Source: Cherax quadricarinatus (Eukaryota; Arthropoda; Malacostraca; Decapoda; Parastacidae). Taken from it: DNA of 64,000 nt. Position numbers and translations under genes: made by a program. The notes below the pieces were generated by a model. That model was not told where the DNA came from. It made no database searches and was given only the letters and a program-made list of their open reading frames with translations. Location of the stretch: NCBI RefSeq assembly GCF_038502225.1, contig NW_027195400.1, positions 1-64,000 on the forward strand, given 5' to 3'. Below, piece by piece: positions 1 through 9,547 of this stretch (its first letter is position 1; each line of letters starts with the position of its first letter).

Positions 1-164
1 ATAGAGCTCCCATGAAAAAACAATATGTAATAAGAACACAGGATGAGTCAAGCTTTCTAAAAATATTTCACCCATATCATTAAAACCACTACTAAGATGT
101 AAGTCTTTTAGCACAAAACATAACAGTGCATGACCTTCACACGTCGATAAATACTGATGAAGTA

Positions 165-231
165 TTTTTCTTTCTTTATGGGTCACCTTGCCTCAGTGGG
201 AAACAGCTAATGTATTAAAAAAAAAAGTCTG
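165..231 (+). repeat. RTE-like LINE 3' terminus fragment
   Basis: This short piece has the conserved 3' end seen on several LINE-related repeats here: a T-rich run, then GGGTCACC, TTGCCTCAGTGGG and an AAACAGC motif, ending in an A-run. The same signature closes the LINE fragment at 395-1890 and, in reverse, the copy at 4911-7565. No coding part is attached, so it is either a strongly 5'-truncated insertion or a broken remnant. I see nothing recognisable in positions 1-164. Confidence 0.5.
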
Positions 232-394
232 ACTATACCTGGTAAAGTGTATGGTAGTTATTATTGAAAGAATTAAGCGTAAGATGAAGAGCAGGATAAA
301 TAAATAAGGAGTCTTTAGGGAGGATAGGGGCTTTGTAGACCAAGTATTTACAGTGAAACATAGGTAAACAGTATTTAGATAAGGTAAAGAGGTT

Positions 395-1890
395 TTTGTG
401 GCATTTATGAATTTGGAAAAGGCGTATGATAGGGTGGATAAGGGGCACTGTGGCAGATGTTACAAATGTATGGAATAAGAGGCTGGTTATTGAAAGCAGT
501 GAAGTCTTTATGAGGATAGTGAGTATGTAGGCGAAAGAGATTATTTCCCAGTAAAATTAAGCCTTAGATAGGGATGTGATATGCCACCATGGTTGCTCAA
601 TATATTTGTAGATGGAGTCGTAAGAGAAGTGAATGCTCGGGTATTGGCAAGAGGTGTGGGGTTAAAAGATAAAGAATCTAACACTAAGTGGGAGCTGTCA
701 CAGCTGCTCTTTGCTGATGACACTGCTTTTGGGAGATTCCGAAGAGAATTTGCAGAGGTTGGTTGATGAGTTTGGTAGGGTATGTAAAAAGAAGTTAAAA
801 GTGAATGTAGGAAAGAGTAAGATCATGATAAAAAAAATAGTGTAATGGAGGATTGGATATCAGATTGGAGGGAGAGAGTATGGGGAAGGCGAGTGTATTC
901 AGATGTGGTAGTACCTCGGGATATGAACAGCTCTAAACTCAAACAATTATGTAAGTGGATTTATGTAAATGCTTTTATAAGTAGTTTTGCAGGTCTGAAA
1001 TGGATTAATATAATTTACATTATTCCATATGGGAACAAATTTGTTCAGTATTGGCACCTGAACAGCCTTCTGGAATAAATTAAGTTTATATCTCGAGGTA
1101 CCAGTGTATTTGGGAGTGGACGTGTCAGCAGATGGGTTTGTGAAAGACGAGGTGAATCATAGACTTGACGAGGGGAAAAAGGTGAATGGTGCACTGAGGA
1201 GTCTGTGGAGACAAAGAACTTCATCCATGAAAGCAAAGAGGGGGATATATGAGAGTATAGTTATACCAGCACTCTTGTGTGGGTGTGAGGCATGGGTGGT
1301 GAATGTTGCAACAAGGTTTTAGGCATGTCTGAGGGCAATGTATAGTGTGAATATAATGCAGAGAATCTATAGTTTGGAGATTAGGAAGAGGTGTGGGATC
1401 ATCAAAACTATTAACCAGATGGCGGAAGAGGGGTTATTGAGATGGTTTGGACATGTAGAGAGGATGGAAAGAAATAAAATGACTTTGTGAGTGTAAATCT
1501 GTAGTGGAGGGAAGGCTGGGTAGGAGTCGGCCTAGGGAAGGTTGGAGGGAGGGGGTAAAGGAGGTTTTTGTGTGATGGGCTTGGACTTTCAGTAAGCATG
1601 CATGAGCGTGTTGGGAGCAAATTGAGACAAATGGTTTTTAGGACTTGATGTGGCGTTGGAGTGTAAACAAGGTAACATTTATGAAGGGATTCAGGGAAAC
1701 CGGCAGACTGGACTTGATTCCTGGAGATGGGAAGTGCAGTGCCAGCACTCAGAATGAGGGGTGTTAATGTTGGAGTTTTATAACTATAGTGTAAGCATTC
1801 TTCTGGCAAAACTGTGATGGAGTGAATAACGATGGAAGTTTTTCTTTTTTGAGCCACCCTGCCTTGGTGGGGAAACAGCCAATGTGATAA
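395..1890 (+). mobile_element. RTE-like LINE, 5'-truncated and decayed
   Basis: Broken frames read through reverse transcriptase motifs in order: MNLEKAYDRVD near 405-440, a decayed GxRQGC region near 555-580, LFADDTAF near 710-730, the downstream YLGVDVSADG at about 1107-1135, then ALRSLWRQR and CGCEAWV. The 3' end has the GGGCCACC-type signature near 1850-1890. The endonuclease and the N-terminal RT motifs are absent, and a MITE interrupts the copy at 905-1106. The same family appears on the minus strand at 4911-7565. Clade assignment (RTE-like) is by general appearance of the RT and the short C-terminal region and is tentative. Many stops and frameshifts show that it is dead. Confidence 0.75.
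905..1106. mobile_element. MITE inserted in the LINE fragment
   Basis: About 200 bp interrupts the LINE between its IRLEGE-like and YLGVDVS segments. The two ends are imperfect inverted repeats: GTACCTCGGGATATGAAC near 911-928, against the complement of a segment near 1084-1102 reading TATCTCGAGGTACC. TA follows the right end, as expected for Tc1/mariner/pogo-type elements. It has no coding capacity. The terminal motif CAGTGGTACC is shared with the MITE at 16956-17162, so both probably belong to one family. Confidence 0.6.
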
Positions 1891-2451
1891 TTAATGTAAA
1901 TATTTTATCCTCCCTCTTCCTTTTTATGTATTCTGTTTTCCCTCTTATTTTTACATTGCAAAAACTTTGGGGAAAATAGAGGCATTGGTGTTTAAAAAAA
2001 AAAAAAAAATCTAATGGAGTTTGATGTGTGAAAGAGTTCTAATTTCAGTTTCTGTGGGGTGAATAACATTCACTAACACGTGTGATCAAGGGTTACTTTG
2101 TTGCTTATGATGTCATTTCTTTTAGGAAAGTTAAACAAAATAGAAGCAACATTCTAATTTCTGTGTACAGAAGTTAAGATTAAATGTGAATATTGAAGAG
2201 GATGCCAGCAGGGGGGTTGAAATGTACAGGTCAATTAATCTTTAGTTTGTCTCAGTGTGGGTTATTAATGAGCACAGTGAAGTATGTGTGGTCTTTAAAT
2301 AGTACAATTATCAGTAGAGGTGTTTAATAATTATTCATGCATACTTTGCTTTGAAAACTACATTTTCCAGTCATTGGAGAAAATTACGCTAAAATGGAGT
2401 TTGTACAGGGTGATGTTTAATAATTTAATTTGGTCATTCTCGCCTGACAAG
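1891..2451. other. Unassigned, probable kinesin intron
   Basis: AT-rich sequence between the LINE fragment and the kinesin exon. It contains an A-run near 1995-2010 and no open frame of note. I see nothing else in it. It is presumably intron, because the exon at 2452 has an acceptor AG at its left edge. Confidence 0.4.
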
Positions 2452-2638
2452 TGCTCAAGCTCAAATGGAAGAAGAGTTCACAGCGGCAAGATTGTTACTT
2501 CAAAAACGCTATGAAACCATGTCAGATCTGGTGGCTCGAGTAGCTCTTCAAGAAGAAAGAATAGAGCTCTTACAGCTAAAGCAATTAAAAGACGAGAAAA
2601 TTAGAAGAAAATTGCATGATGAAGTGCAACAATTGAAG
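2452..2638 (+). CDS. KIFC1: Kinesin-14 exon (coiled-coil stalk/neck)
   Basis: This 187-nt exon reads AQAQMEEEFTAARLLLQKRY through to KIRRKLHDEVQQLK without a stop. It is rich in heptad-like E/K/L/Q residues, as expected for the stalk. It ends in the RRKLHDEVQQLK neck, which in kinesin-14 motors directly precedes the motor domain. The left edge is AG after a pyrimidine-rich stretch. The right edge is AAG followed by GTATGA, a good donor, leaving phase 0. Kinesin-14 proteins are minus-end-directed microtubule motors of the spindle with a C-terminal motor. Call rests on the neck match plus the motor exon downstream on the same strand at 16517-16669. The exact acceptor could be a few bases away. 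Confidence 0.72.
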
Positions 2639-3105
2639 GTATGATTTAGTTTGATCATATAAAAGGAAGCTTTATTTCAATATTAAATTAAATGTAGATT
2701 TGCATGACCATGTAAATAGAATTATTTTCATTGGTTGCTGTGAACAATATTGAAATCCCTAGGATGCAGGTCATAACTGTACAAAGTAATGTAAATAATA
2801 GTTCTGTGTCAGGAGGCAGTAGTAAGTATTAAAGGTGTTTATATGTAGTAATTTATGGAAGTATTTACTGACATATTGTTGATTCCAGGGGGTTCTTGCT
2901 CCTCCCCCTCCTTCACAACCCTATTCCTGACCTGGTGTGGTTATTGACCAGATCAGTCTGGAATGAATGGCAGAGTATTGCAAAAGATGAAGATTAAAGC
3001 TAGTCTAAAACAAATATTCAAATGTAACAAAAACAGAACAGGTGAATATGGTGTTATTTGCCAATCATTTCTAGACAGGAGAAAGTGAACAATAGGTTGT
3101 TTTTT
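2639..3105. other. Kinesin intron, no repeat recognised
   Basis: Intron sequence after the GTATGA donor. It is AT-rich, with no long frame. I looked here for the next kinesin segment (GNIRVFCRVRP and the P-loop) and did not find it. Confidence 0.4.
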
Positions 3106-4075
3106 TTTTTTTTAACCTATCTAACAGCAGTATCCATATATTGCTTTGTTACTAACACTTCGGCAAGGTTTTACCAAAGCAGGTTGGTCTCCATAGAACG
3201 ATACTACATTCACCATCACACTTTCTTTTATTTTTAACTCTCTGGCATCTCTCTCCAAGGCAGTGTGACCTGACAAAGTAAACTTCTTCACTGTCCAAAC
3301 TGCAACATCTCCACCCCTCCCTCAGTGCTCAGTGTGGGCACTCTTTTAAAAAATGCAGACACATCTCACTCCAAATGATCCACTGAATTGCAACATCCCC
3401 ACCAATTCCTCAATGTGCAGGCACTGTATTTCCCACCTCAAAACTCAACACTGAATTCCTTTGTAGATGTTACATTGCTCACACTAAAACAATTTACATG
3501 CCCCTCTAAAAACCATTTTTGTCTACACACTCCAACCTAGCAAAAATACCAGCTCATCAGTGTCGGTATATTACATTGATATATCACTCTTTTTCATTAT
3601 CAGCATTTAATAGCTCTTCAAAATATTCTTTCCATTTTCCCAGTACCTTCCTGTCACCATCTCTTGCCATCCCTCTTACATTTTTAACCAGGAAGTTTAT
3701 TTGCTTCCCAGGCTTTATCAGCTTATTAATCTTCCCAAAACTGTTTCTTCTCAGTTAAACTTGCTGATATTTGCTCTTTCTCTCATTGCTTCTTTTAACT
3801 CTTCTGTCATTCCTTGTACATCAGTTTTCTCTTGTGTACTCTGCCTTCCATGAACTGTGCCATTTCTACATTAAAATAATTTATTTTTCCAGCTTTTTTT
3901 TTTCTCTCTCATTCTACCTTCATCATTCCACCAGTCATTTTTCTTCCCATAATATGCACCCACCCTCCTATACCCATTAACTTCTGCTGTGCACTTTAGC
4001 ACTGCATTCTTAAATCTGCCCATACTCTACCTCTTCAGCCTCCTCACCTATACTCTACCCATCTTTCTAAAAGCA
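3106..4075 (-). mobile_element. Scrambled RTE-like LINE fragments
   Basis: Read on the minus strand, 3560-4060 gives the endonuclease-RT linker, including GKWKEYFEELLN near 3600-3630, with an ELKEAM-like stretch further upstream. The lower-coordinate part (3106-3430) resembles the 3' UTR of the same group, with the ACTGCAACATC...CCCCTCC type of sequence also seen at 5035-5080. The RT core between them is missing, so this is an internally deleted or composite relic. No open frame remains. Confidence 0.5.
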
Positions 4076-4081
4076 ATTGGT

Positions 4082-4522
4082 CTTTCTTTCAACACACCAG
4101 CCGTATCCCACTGAGGTGGGGTGGCCCTAAAAGAAAAACAAAAGTTTCTCATTTTAAATTTAGTAATATATACAGGAGAAAGGGTTACTAGCCCCTTGCT
4201 CCTGGCATTTTAGTCGCCTCTTACAACATGGATAGCTTACAGAGGAAGAATTCTGTTCCACTTCCCCATGGAGATGAGAGGAAATAAACAAGAACAAGAA
4301 CTAGAAAGAAAATAGAAAAACCCAGAGGGATGTGTATATATATGCTTGTACATGTATGTGTAGTGTGACCTAAGTGTAAGTAGAAGTAGCAAGATGTTCC
4401 TGAAATCTTGCATGTGTATTAGACAGAAAAAAAAAAACATCAGCAATCCTACCATCATGTAAAACAATTGCAGGTTTACGTTTTACACTAACTTGGCAAG
4501 ACGGTAGTACCTCCCTGGGCTG
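4082..4522 (-). mobile_element. Short non-autonomous LINE derivative (RTE-like ends)
   Basis: On the minus strand this unit starts with the CCCAGGGAGGTACTACCGTC segment found at the 5' end of the LINE at 4911-7565. It continues through a leader of about 350 bp (including CCATGGGGAAGTGGAACAGA near 4260) and then jumps straight to the LINE 3' terminus: GGGCCACC, a CAGTGGGATACGGC-type segment and GTGTTGAAAGA. There is no coding region. The copies at 16878-17460 and 31941-32229 have the same fusion point, so this is a family and not a chance deletion. The first stem strand of the 5' end is missing here. Confidence 0.65.
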
Positions 4523-4900
4523 TTATTAGACTCCCCAGTTGATGTGTATTAGACATGTGGTGTGATTTGCTTACTCCTGAACATTGGTAAAAATTGAACA
4601 TTTCCGCTATTTTGAGCTGAATTTCAAGGTCGTTTTCATCGTGAAAGAAATGAAAATTATCTCTATTTCTGTAATATGTTTTCCATTTTATCACCCGAGA
4701 CCATGAAAACGAGAATACAACGATAAATTCTATATGAAAATACACCTCAAAGTCGGCGTTTTAATCCAAAAAAACGGTCAGTTTTTTTTCTCGTTACTCA
4801 CTGCGTGCTGCAGGATTTTTTTTTGTGGTGCACACTGACCACACAGAACCATTCTCTCACATGTGGGCCTACCAGCTTTCTCCCGCTTGATTTGAAGCCG
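4523..4900. other. Unassigned sequence
   Basis: AT-rich sequence between two repeats. A minus-strand open frame of 85 codons over 4488-4745 overlaps the repeat edge and shows no recognisable motif. Nothing else supported. Confidence 0.3.
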
Positions 4901-4910
4901 CTAGAATTTA

Positions 4911-7565
4911 TTTTTTTTATTAACACTGGCCGATTCCCACCAAGGCAGGGTTGCCCGAAAAAGAAAAACTTTCACCATCATTCACTCCATCACTGTCTTG
5001 CCAGAAGGGTGCTTTACACTACAGTTTTTAAACTGCAACATTAACACCCCTCCTTCAGAGTGCAGGCACTGTACTTCCCATCTTCACAACTAAAGTCCGG
5101 CCTGCCGGTTTCCCTGAATCCCTTCATAAATGTTACTTTGCTCACACTCCAACAGCACGTCAAGTATTAAAAACAATTTTCTCCATTCACTCCTATCAAA
5201 CACGCTCTTGAATGCCTGCTGGAAGTCCAAGCCCCTTGCACACACAACCTCCTTTACCCCCTCCCTCCACCCTTTCCTAGGCCGACCCCTACCCCGCCTT
5301 CCTTCCACTACAAACTGATACACTCTTGAAGTCATTGTTTCGCTCCATTCTCTCTACATGTCCAAACCATCTAAACAACCATTCCTCAGCCCTCTGGACA
5401 ACAGTTTTGGTAATCCTGCGCCTCCTCCTAACTTCCAAACTACGAATTCTCTGCATTATATTCACACCACACATTGCCCTCTGACATGACACCTGCACTG
5501 CCTCCAGCCTTCTCACTGCAACATTCATCACCCATGCTTCACACTCGTATAAGAGCGTTGGTAAAACTATACTCTCATACATTCCCCTATTTGCCTCCAA
5601 GGACAAAGTTCTTTGTCTCCACAGACTCCTAAGTGCACTGCTCACCCTTTACCCCTCAAGTCTGATTCACCTCATCTTTTATAGACCCATCCGCTGATAC
5701 GTCCACTCCCAAATATCTGAATACATTCACCTCCTCTATACTCTCTCCCTCCAATCTGATATCCAATCTTTCATCACCTAATCTTTTTATCCTCATAACC
5801 TTACTCTTTCCTGTATCCACTTTTAATTTTCTTTTGAATACCCTACCAAATTCATCCACCAACCTCTGCAACTTCTCTTCAGAATCTCCCAAGAGCAGTG
5901 TCATCAGCAAAGAGCAACTGTGACATCTCGCACTTTGTGTGATTCTTTATCTTTTAACTACACGCCTCTTGCCAAGACCCTCGCATTTACTTCTCTTACA
6001 ACCCCATCTATAAATATATTAAACAACCACGGTGACATCACACATCCTTGCCTAAGTCCTACTTTTACTGGGAAATAATCTCCCTCTTTCCTACATACTC
6101 TAATTTGAGCCTCATTATCCTCATAAAAACTCTTCACTGCTTTCAGTAACCTACCTCCTACACCATACACCTGCAACATCTGCCACATTGCCCCCTATCC
6201 ATCCTGTCATACACCTTTTCCAAATCCATAAATGCCACAAAAAACCTCTTCTGCTGAACACTAACACTACATTTTTAAACCTACCCCATACCTCTTCGAC
6301 CCCATTGCCTATGCTTTCATTAACCCATCTATCCTCCAATAGCTGTTTATATCTTACCCTAACTGCTTCCTCTTTTAGTTTATAAACCTTCACCTCTCTC
6401 TTCCCTGATGCTTCTATTCCCCTTGTATCCCATCTACCTTTTACTGTGTAGCCACAAATAAAAAGTGATCTGATATATCTGTGGCCCCTCTATAAACATG
6501 TACATCCTGAAGTCTACTCAACAGTCTTTTATCTACCAATACATAATCCAACAAACTACTGTCATTTTGCCCTACATCATATCTTGTATACTTATTTATC
6601 CTCTTTTTCTTAAAATGTGTTATCTATAACTAAACCCCTTTCTATACAAAGATCAATCAAAGGGCTCCCATTATCATTTACACCTGGTACCCCAAACTTA
6701 CCAACCACACCCTCTCTAAAAGTTCCTCCTACTTTAGCATTCAGGTCCCCTACCACAATTACTCTCACTTGGTTCAAAGGCTCCTATACATTCACTTAAC
6801 ATCTCCCAAAATCTCTCTCTCCTCTACATTCCTCTCTTCTCCAGGTGCATACACGCTTATTATGACCCACTTTTCGCATCCAACATTTACTTTAATCCAC
6901 ATTATTCTTGAATTTACATATTCATATTCTCTTTTCTCCTTCCATAACTGATCCTTCAACATTACTGCTACTCCTTCCTTAGCTCTAACTCTCTGATACT
7001 CCTGATTTAATCCCACTTATTTCCCCCCACCGAAACTCTCCAACCCCCTTCAGCTTTGTTTCGCTTAGGGCCAGGACATCCAATTTCTTTTCATTCATAA
7101 CATCAGCAATCATCTGTTTCTTGTCATCCACACTACATCCACGCACATTCAAGCATCCCAGTTTTATAATTTTTTTCTTTTTTTAAGTAAATGTCTACAG
7201 GAGAAGGGGTCACTAGCCAGTCACTCCAGGCATTTTAGTCGCCTCGTACGACACGCATGGCTTACGGAGGAAAGATTCTTTTCAACTTCCCCATGGACAA
7301 TAGAAGAAATAAAGAAGAAAAAGAGCTATTTAGAAAAGAGAAAAACCTAGATGTATGTATATGTATATGCATGTGCGTGTCTGTGAAGTGTGACCGAAGT
7401 GTAAGTAGGAGTAGCAAGATATCCCTGTTATCAAGCGTGTTTATGAGACAGAAAAAGAAACCAGCAATCCTACCATCATGCAAAACAGTTTCAGGTTTTT
7501 GTTTGTCATCTGGCAGGACGGTAGTACTTCCCTGGGTGGTTGCTGTCTACCAAACTACTACCTAC
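4911..7565 (-). mobile_element. RTE-like LINE with 10-bp target-site duplication
   Basis: A complete-ended insertion. CTAGAATTTA occurs at 4901-4910 and again at 7566-7575, a 10-bp target-site duplication. On the minus strand the 5' end begins at 7565 with GGTAGTA shortly inside, followed by a leader of about 380 bp that matches the short derivatives in this window. An ORF2-like region with endonuclease and RT motifs follows. The 3' end at 4911-4990 has the GGGCAACCCTGCC signature and a T/A-rich tail. The length of 2655 bp is short for an autonomous element, because the RT N-terminal region is deleted. Frameshifts and stops are frequent. Confidence 0.82.
5090..7178 (-). pseudogene. RTE-like LINE ORF2 (endonuclease and RT), broken
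   Basis: On the minus strand the N-terminus reads CLNVRGCSVDDKKQMIADVM (7170-7110), followed by LDVLALSETKLKG, the first motifs of an APE-type endonuclease. A piece around 6830-6900 gives WVIISVYAPGEE. The linker near 6290-6390 reads KVYKLKEEAVRVRYKQLLE. It then jumps to the RT: LWKRC/MLQVYGVGGRLLKAVKSFY (6190-6100), VGLRQGCVMSPWLFNIFIDG (6070-6010), MLMTLLLGDSEEKLQRLVDE just downstream of the decayed catalytic box (5910), NVFRYLGVDVSADG (about 5730-5690), and the C-terminal RWFGHVERMER (5370-5335) and GRGRPRKGWREGV (5310-5260). Motifs between the linker and FxDLEKAYD are lost, so the encoded enzyme could not work. Confidence 0.8.
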
Positions 7566-7575
7566 CTAGAATTTA

Positions 7576-8270
7576 TGCGTATCTTTGACTGCACTTGATT
7601 CCCCACTACGGCTCCTGTCTCCCATGAGGTCATTTATATGCATTCCATCCTGCGTACAATTCCCAACTACCTGGACAAAATCTCCAGCTTCACCATTACT
7701 GTCTCCCAGGACAGCACTATCAGCCCCCACATTTACTGACAACCAGGACATCACCTCCAGCCTTAGTTTCTGTCTACATGACCTGCATCAAGGGCAGTAC
7801 CATCCAGCCCAGACTTTTTATCTTCCCATCTGTTGTAGAAAGCTTCCAGGTTGTCTATGAAAGCAGCTTTGATGTTATCCTCTTTTAATACCAATGTGAT
7901 ATTAGTCCACAGATTTATCTCATTTGGACATACCCAAAAACACTTCCCTGTTTTAATATTTCTTGTAGCTAGTTCTTGGATATTTGCTCAAGGAGCGTGA
8001 CACCAATTTCCACAAAAATTGCAATTTATTCATGTGGAAGCCCGTTTGTTTGATTGCAGACTACACAGAGCTTCATAATGATTTGAATGGTTGAATTACT
8101 GTAATTCTTCTAGCAACCTCTTGAATACTCTATTAATAACCTCCTTAAAGTGGAGCTCTAACTATTTGTATTTCTATTTCTAACTGTACTTGTATGTTAG
8201 GACAGCTTACCGGAGTACGCCAATCACCAATCACCATCCACCAATCACAATCATGTGTGCTGACACTACA
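7576..8270. other. Unassigned sequence with a short minus-strand frame
   Basis: The minus strand has an open frame of 62 codons at 7566-7754 and a nearby frame reading EEDNIKAAFIDNLEAFYNRW around 7880-7820. I do not recognise either. They may be pieces of a further retroelement or chance frames. No splice or promoter evidence. Confidence 0.25.
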
Positions 8271-8274
8271 ATGA

Positions 8275-8505
8275 AAAAATTTTAACACATCTCCACCCCT
8301 CCTTCAGAGTGCCGACACTGTACTTGCCACCTCCCTGAATCCTTTCATAAATGTTACATTGGTCACTCCAACAGCACATCAGGTCATAAACCATTTGTCT
8401 CCACTTGCTCCTATCTAACATGCTCATGCATGCTTCCAGGAAGTCTTAGCTCCTCACTCACAAAACCCTCTCCCTGTAACCTTTCCTAGGATGACCTCCA
8501 CCTTG
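8275..8505 (-). mobile_element. RTE-like LINE 3' fragment
   Basis: Minus-strand fragment matching the region at 5040-5300. Shared landmarks are CCCCTCCTTCAGAGTGC, CCTGAATCC.TTCATAAATG, the CACTCCAACAGCACATCAGG stretch and CCTTTCCTAGG. It encodes the degraded C-terminal GRPRKGW-type segment and the 3' UTR start. Both ends are truncated. Confidence 0.6.
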
Positions 8506-8529
8506 CTGTATTTATACCACATAATAGTA

Positions 8530-8861
8530 CAGGCTCTCCTCGCTTAATGAAGGAGTTCCATTCCTAAGACCACATCGTTAAACAAATTTGTCGCTAAGTG
8601 AAGAGTACACTATAATGGTAGTGAGTTTGTGTCAACCATCTTTGATATTGTTTTAATGTCACCTTTACACCATTTATAACATTTCTGGTATATTTTTAAA
8701 TGTTTACACAGTAGTGTACTGTATATTGAAATAAAGAGAATAGAGAAAATCTGCTCTAATATTAATTACATACATGTATTTAGGTATGAATGAATACTGC
8801 TCAGAGAGCCCTTCGTAAGTCTGAGGCATTGGTAAATGTGTACGTCACTAAGGAGAGGCTG
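8530..8861. mobile_element. MITE with TA duplication
   Basis: The left end CAGGCTCTCCTCGCTTA (8530-8546) is an imperfect inverted repeat of the right end, near 8842-8861 (CGTCACTAAGGAGAGGCTG). TA flanks both ends (8528-8529 and 8862-8863). The length is 332 bp and it is AT-rich with no coding sequence. The TA duplication points to the Tc1/mariner/pogo superfamily. An extra copy of its right part follows at 8865-8979. Confidence 0.6.
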
Positions 8862-8864
8862 TAT

Positions 8865-8979
8865 TGTAATAAACAGACTAGAGGAAATCAGCTCTAATAT
8901 ACATTTAGGTATGCATACTAGTCAGAGCCCGTTGTAAGAGAGTCATCGGTAAACGAATACGTCGCTAAGTGAGAAGCTG
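8865..8979. repeat. Tandem duplicate of the MITE right end
   Basis: The segment repeats 8733-8861: AATAAACAGACTAGAGGAAA matches AATAAAGAGAATAGAGAAAA, and the shared landmarks AGCTCTAATAT, TTTAGGTATG and CGTCGCTAAGTGAGAAGCTG follow in the same order. The MITE therefore has one left end and two right ends. Confidence 0.6.
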
Positions 8980-9547
8980 TATATCGTATATTCCAAGTGA
9001 AGCAATGTCGGGTTAAGTAGTTTCCTATGTTTGAAGTGCTAAAACACCTTTAACCATTTCACTATTCAAACCCCTGATCTAAAACTTGTCCAGTGTCCAA
9101 GAATATTCAAAAAAAAATTTATTTTTTCATATGAGATGGCAGAGAACCAAATTCTTCAAGGTAATAAAACAAAAATTGATTAAATAACATTTTCGTGAAT
9201 TTTACTGTTAGTGATATTTATGCATTAGCAATTTTACCTACTTGGAGTCCAATTTTAGGCCAATTACATTGTTCGTCTGCTAAATTCTTACTTATTTTGC
9301 TAGTATCTTCTATTTTATTGACTGAGCAAAAGCAATTGCCCGTCCAACTATTTCAACTACCCAATAAAGTGATGAGAAATTGGTATTTTAGCCAATTTCA
9401 CAAAAATTTCAAAATAGGGTAGAGAATAAACATTGCAGGCATTCATGGTACTAAAATATTTCCTCTGTTCATTAGTTACATTGCCAGGCTTCACGCATGA
9501 ATTTTTTATGCACAGTATTATGTGAGAATTATATATAATTGTATATA
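8980..9547. other. AT-rich unassigned sequence
   Basis: AT-rich stretch with homopolymer runs between the MITE and the Tigger element. Short frames exist on both strands but none has a recognisable motif. Confidence 0.3.

Noticed and set aside
7566..7754. Minus-strand frame of 62 codons as a host gene
   Set aside because: No start context, domain, splice signal or conservation evidence, and it lies directly beside a LINE insertion.
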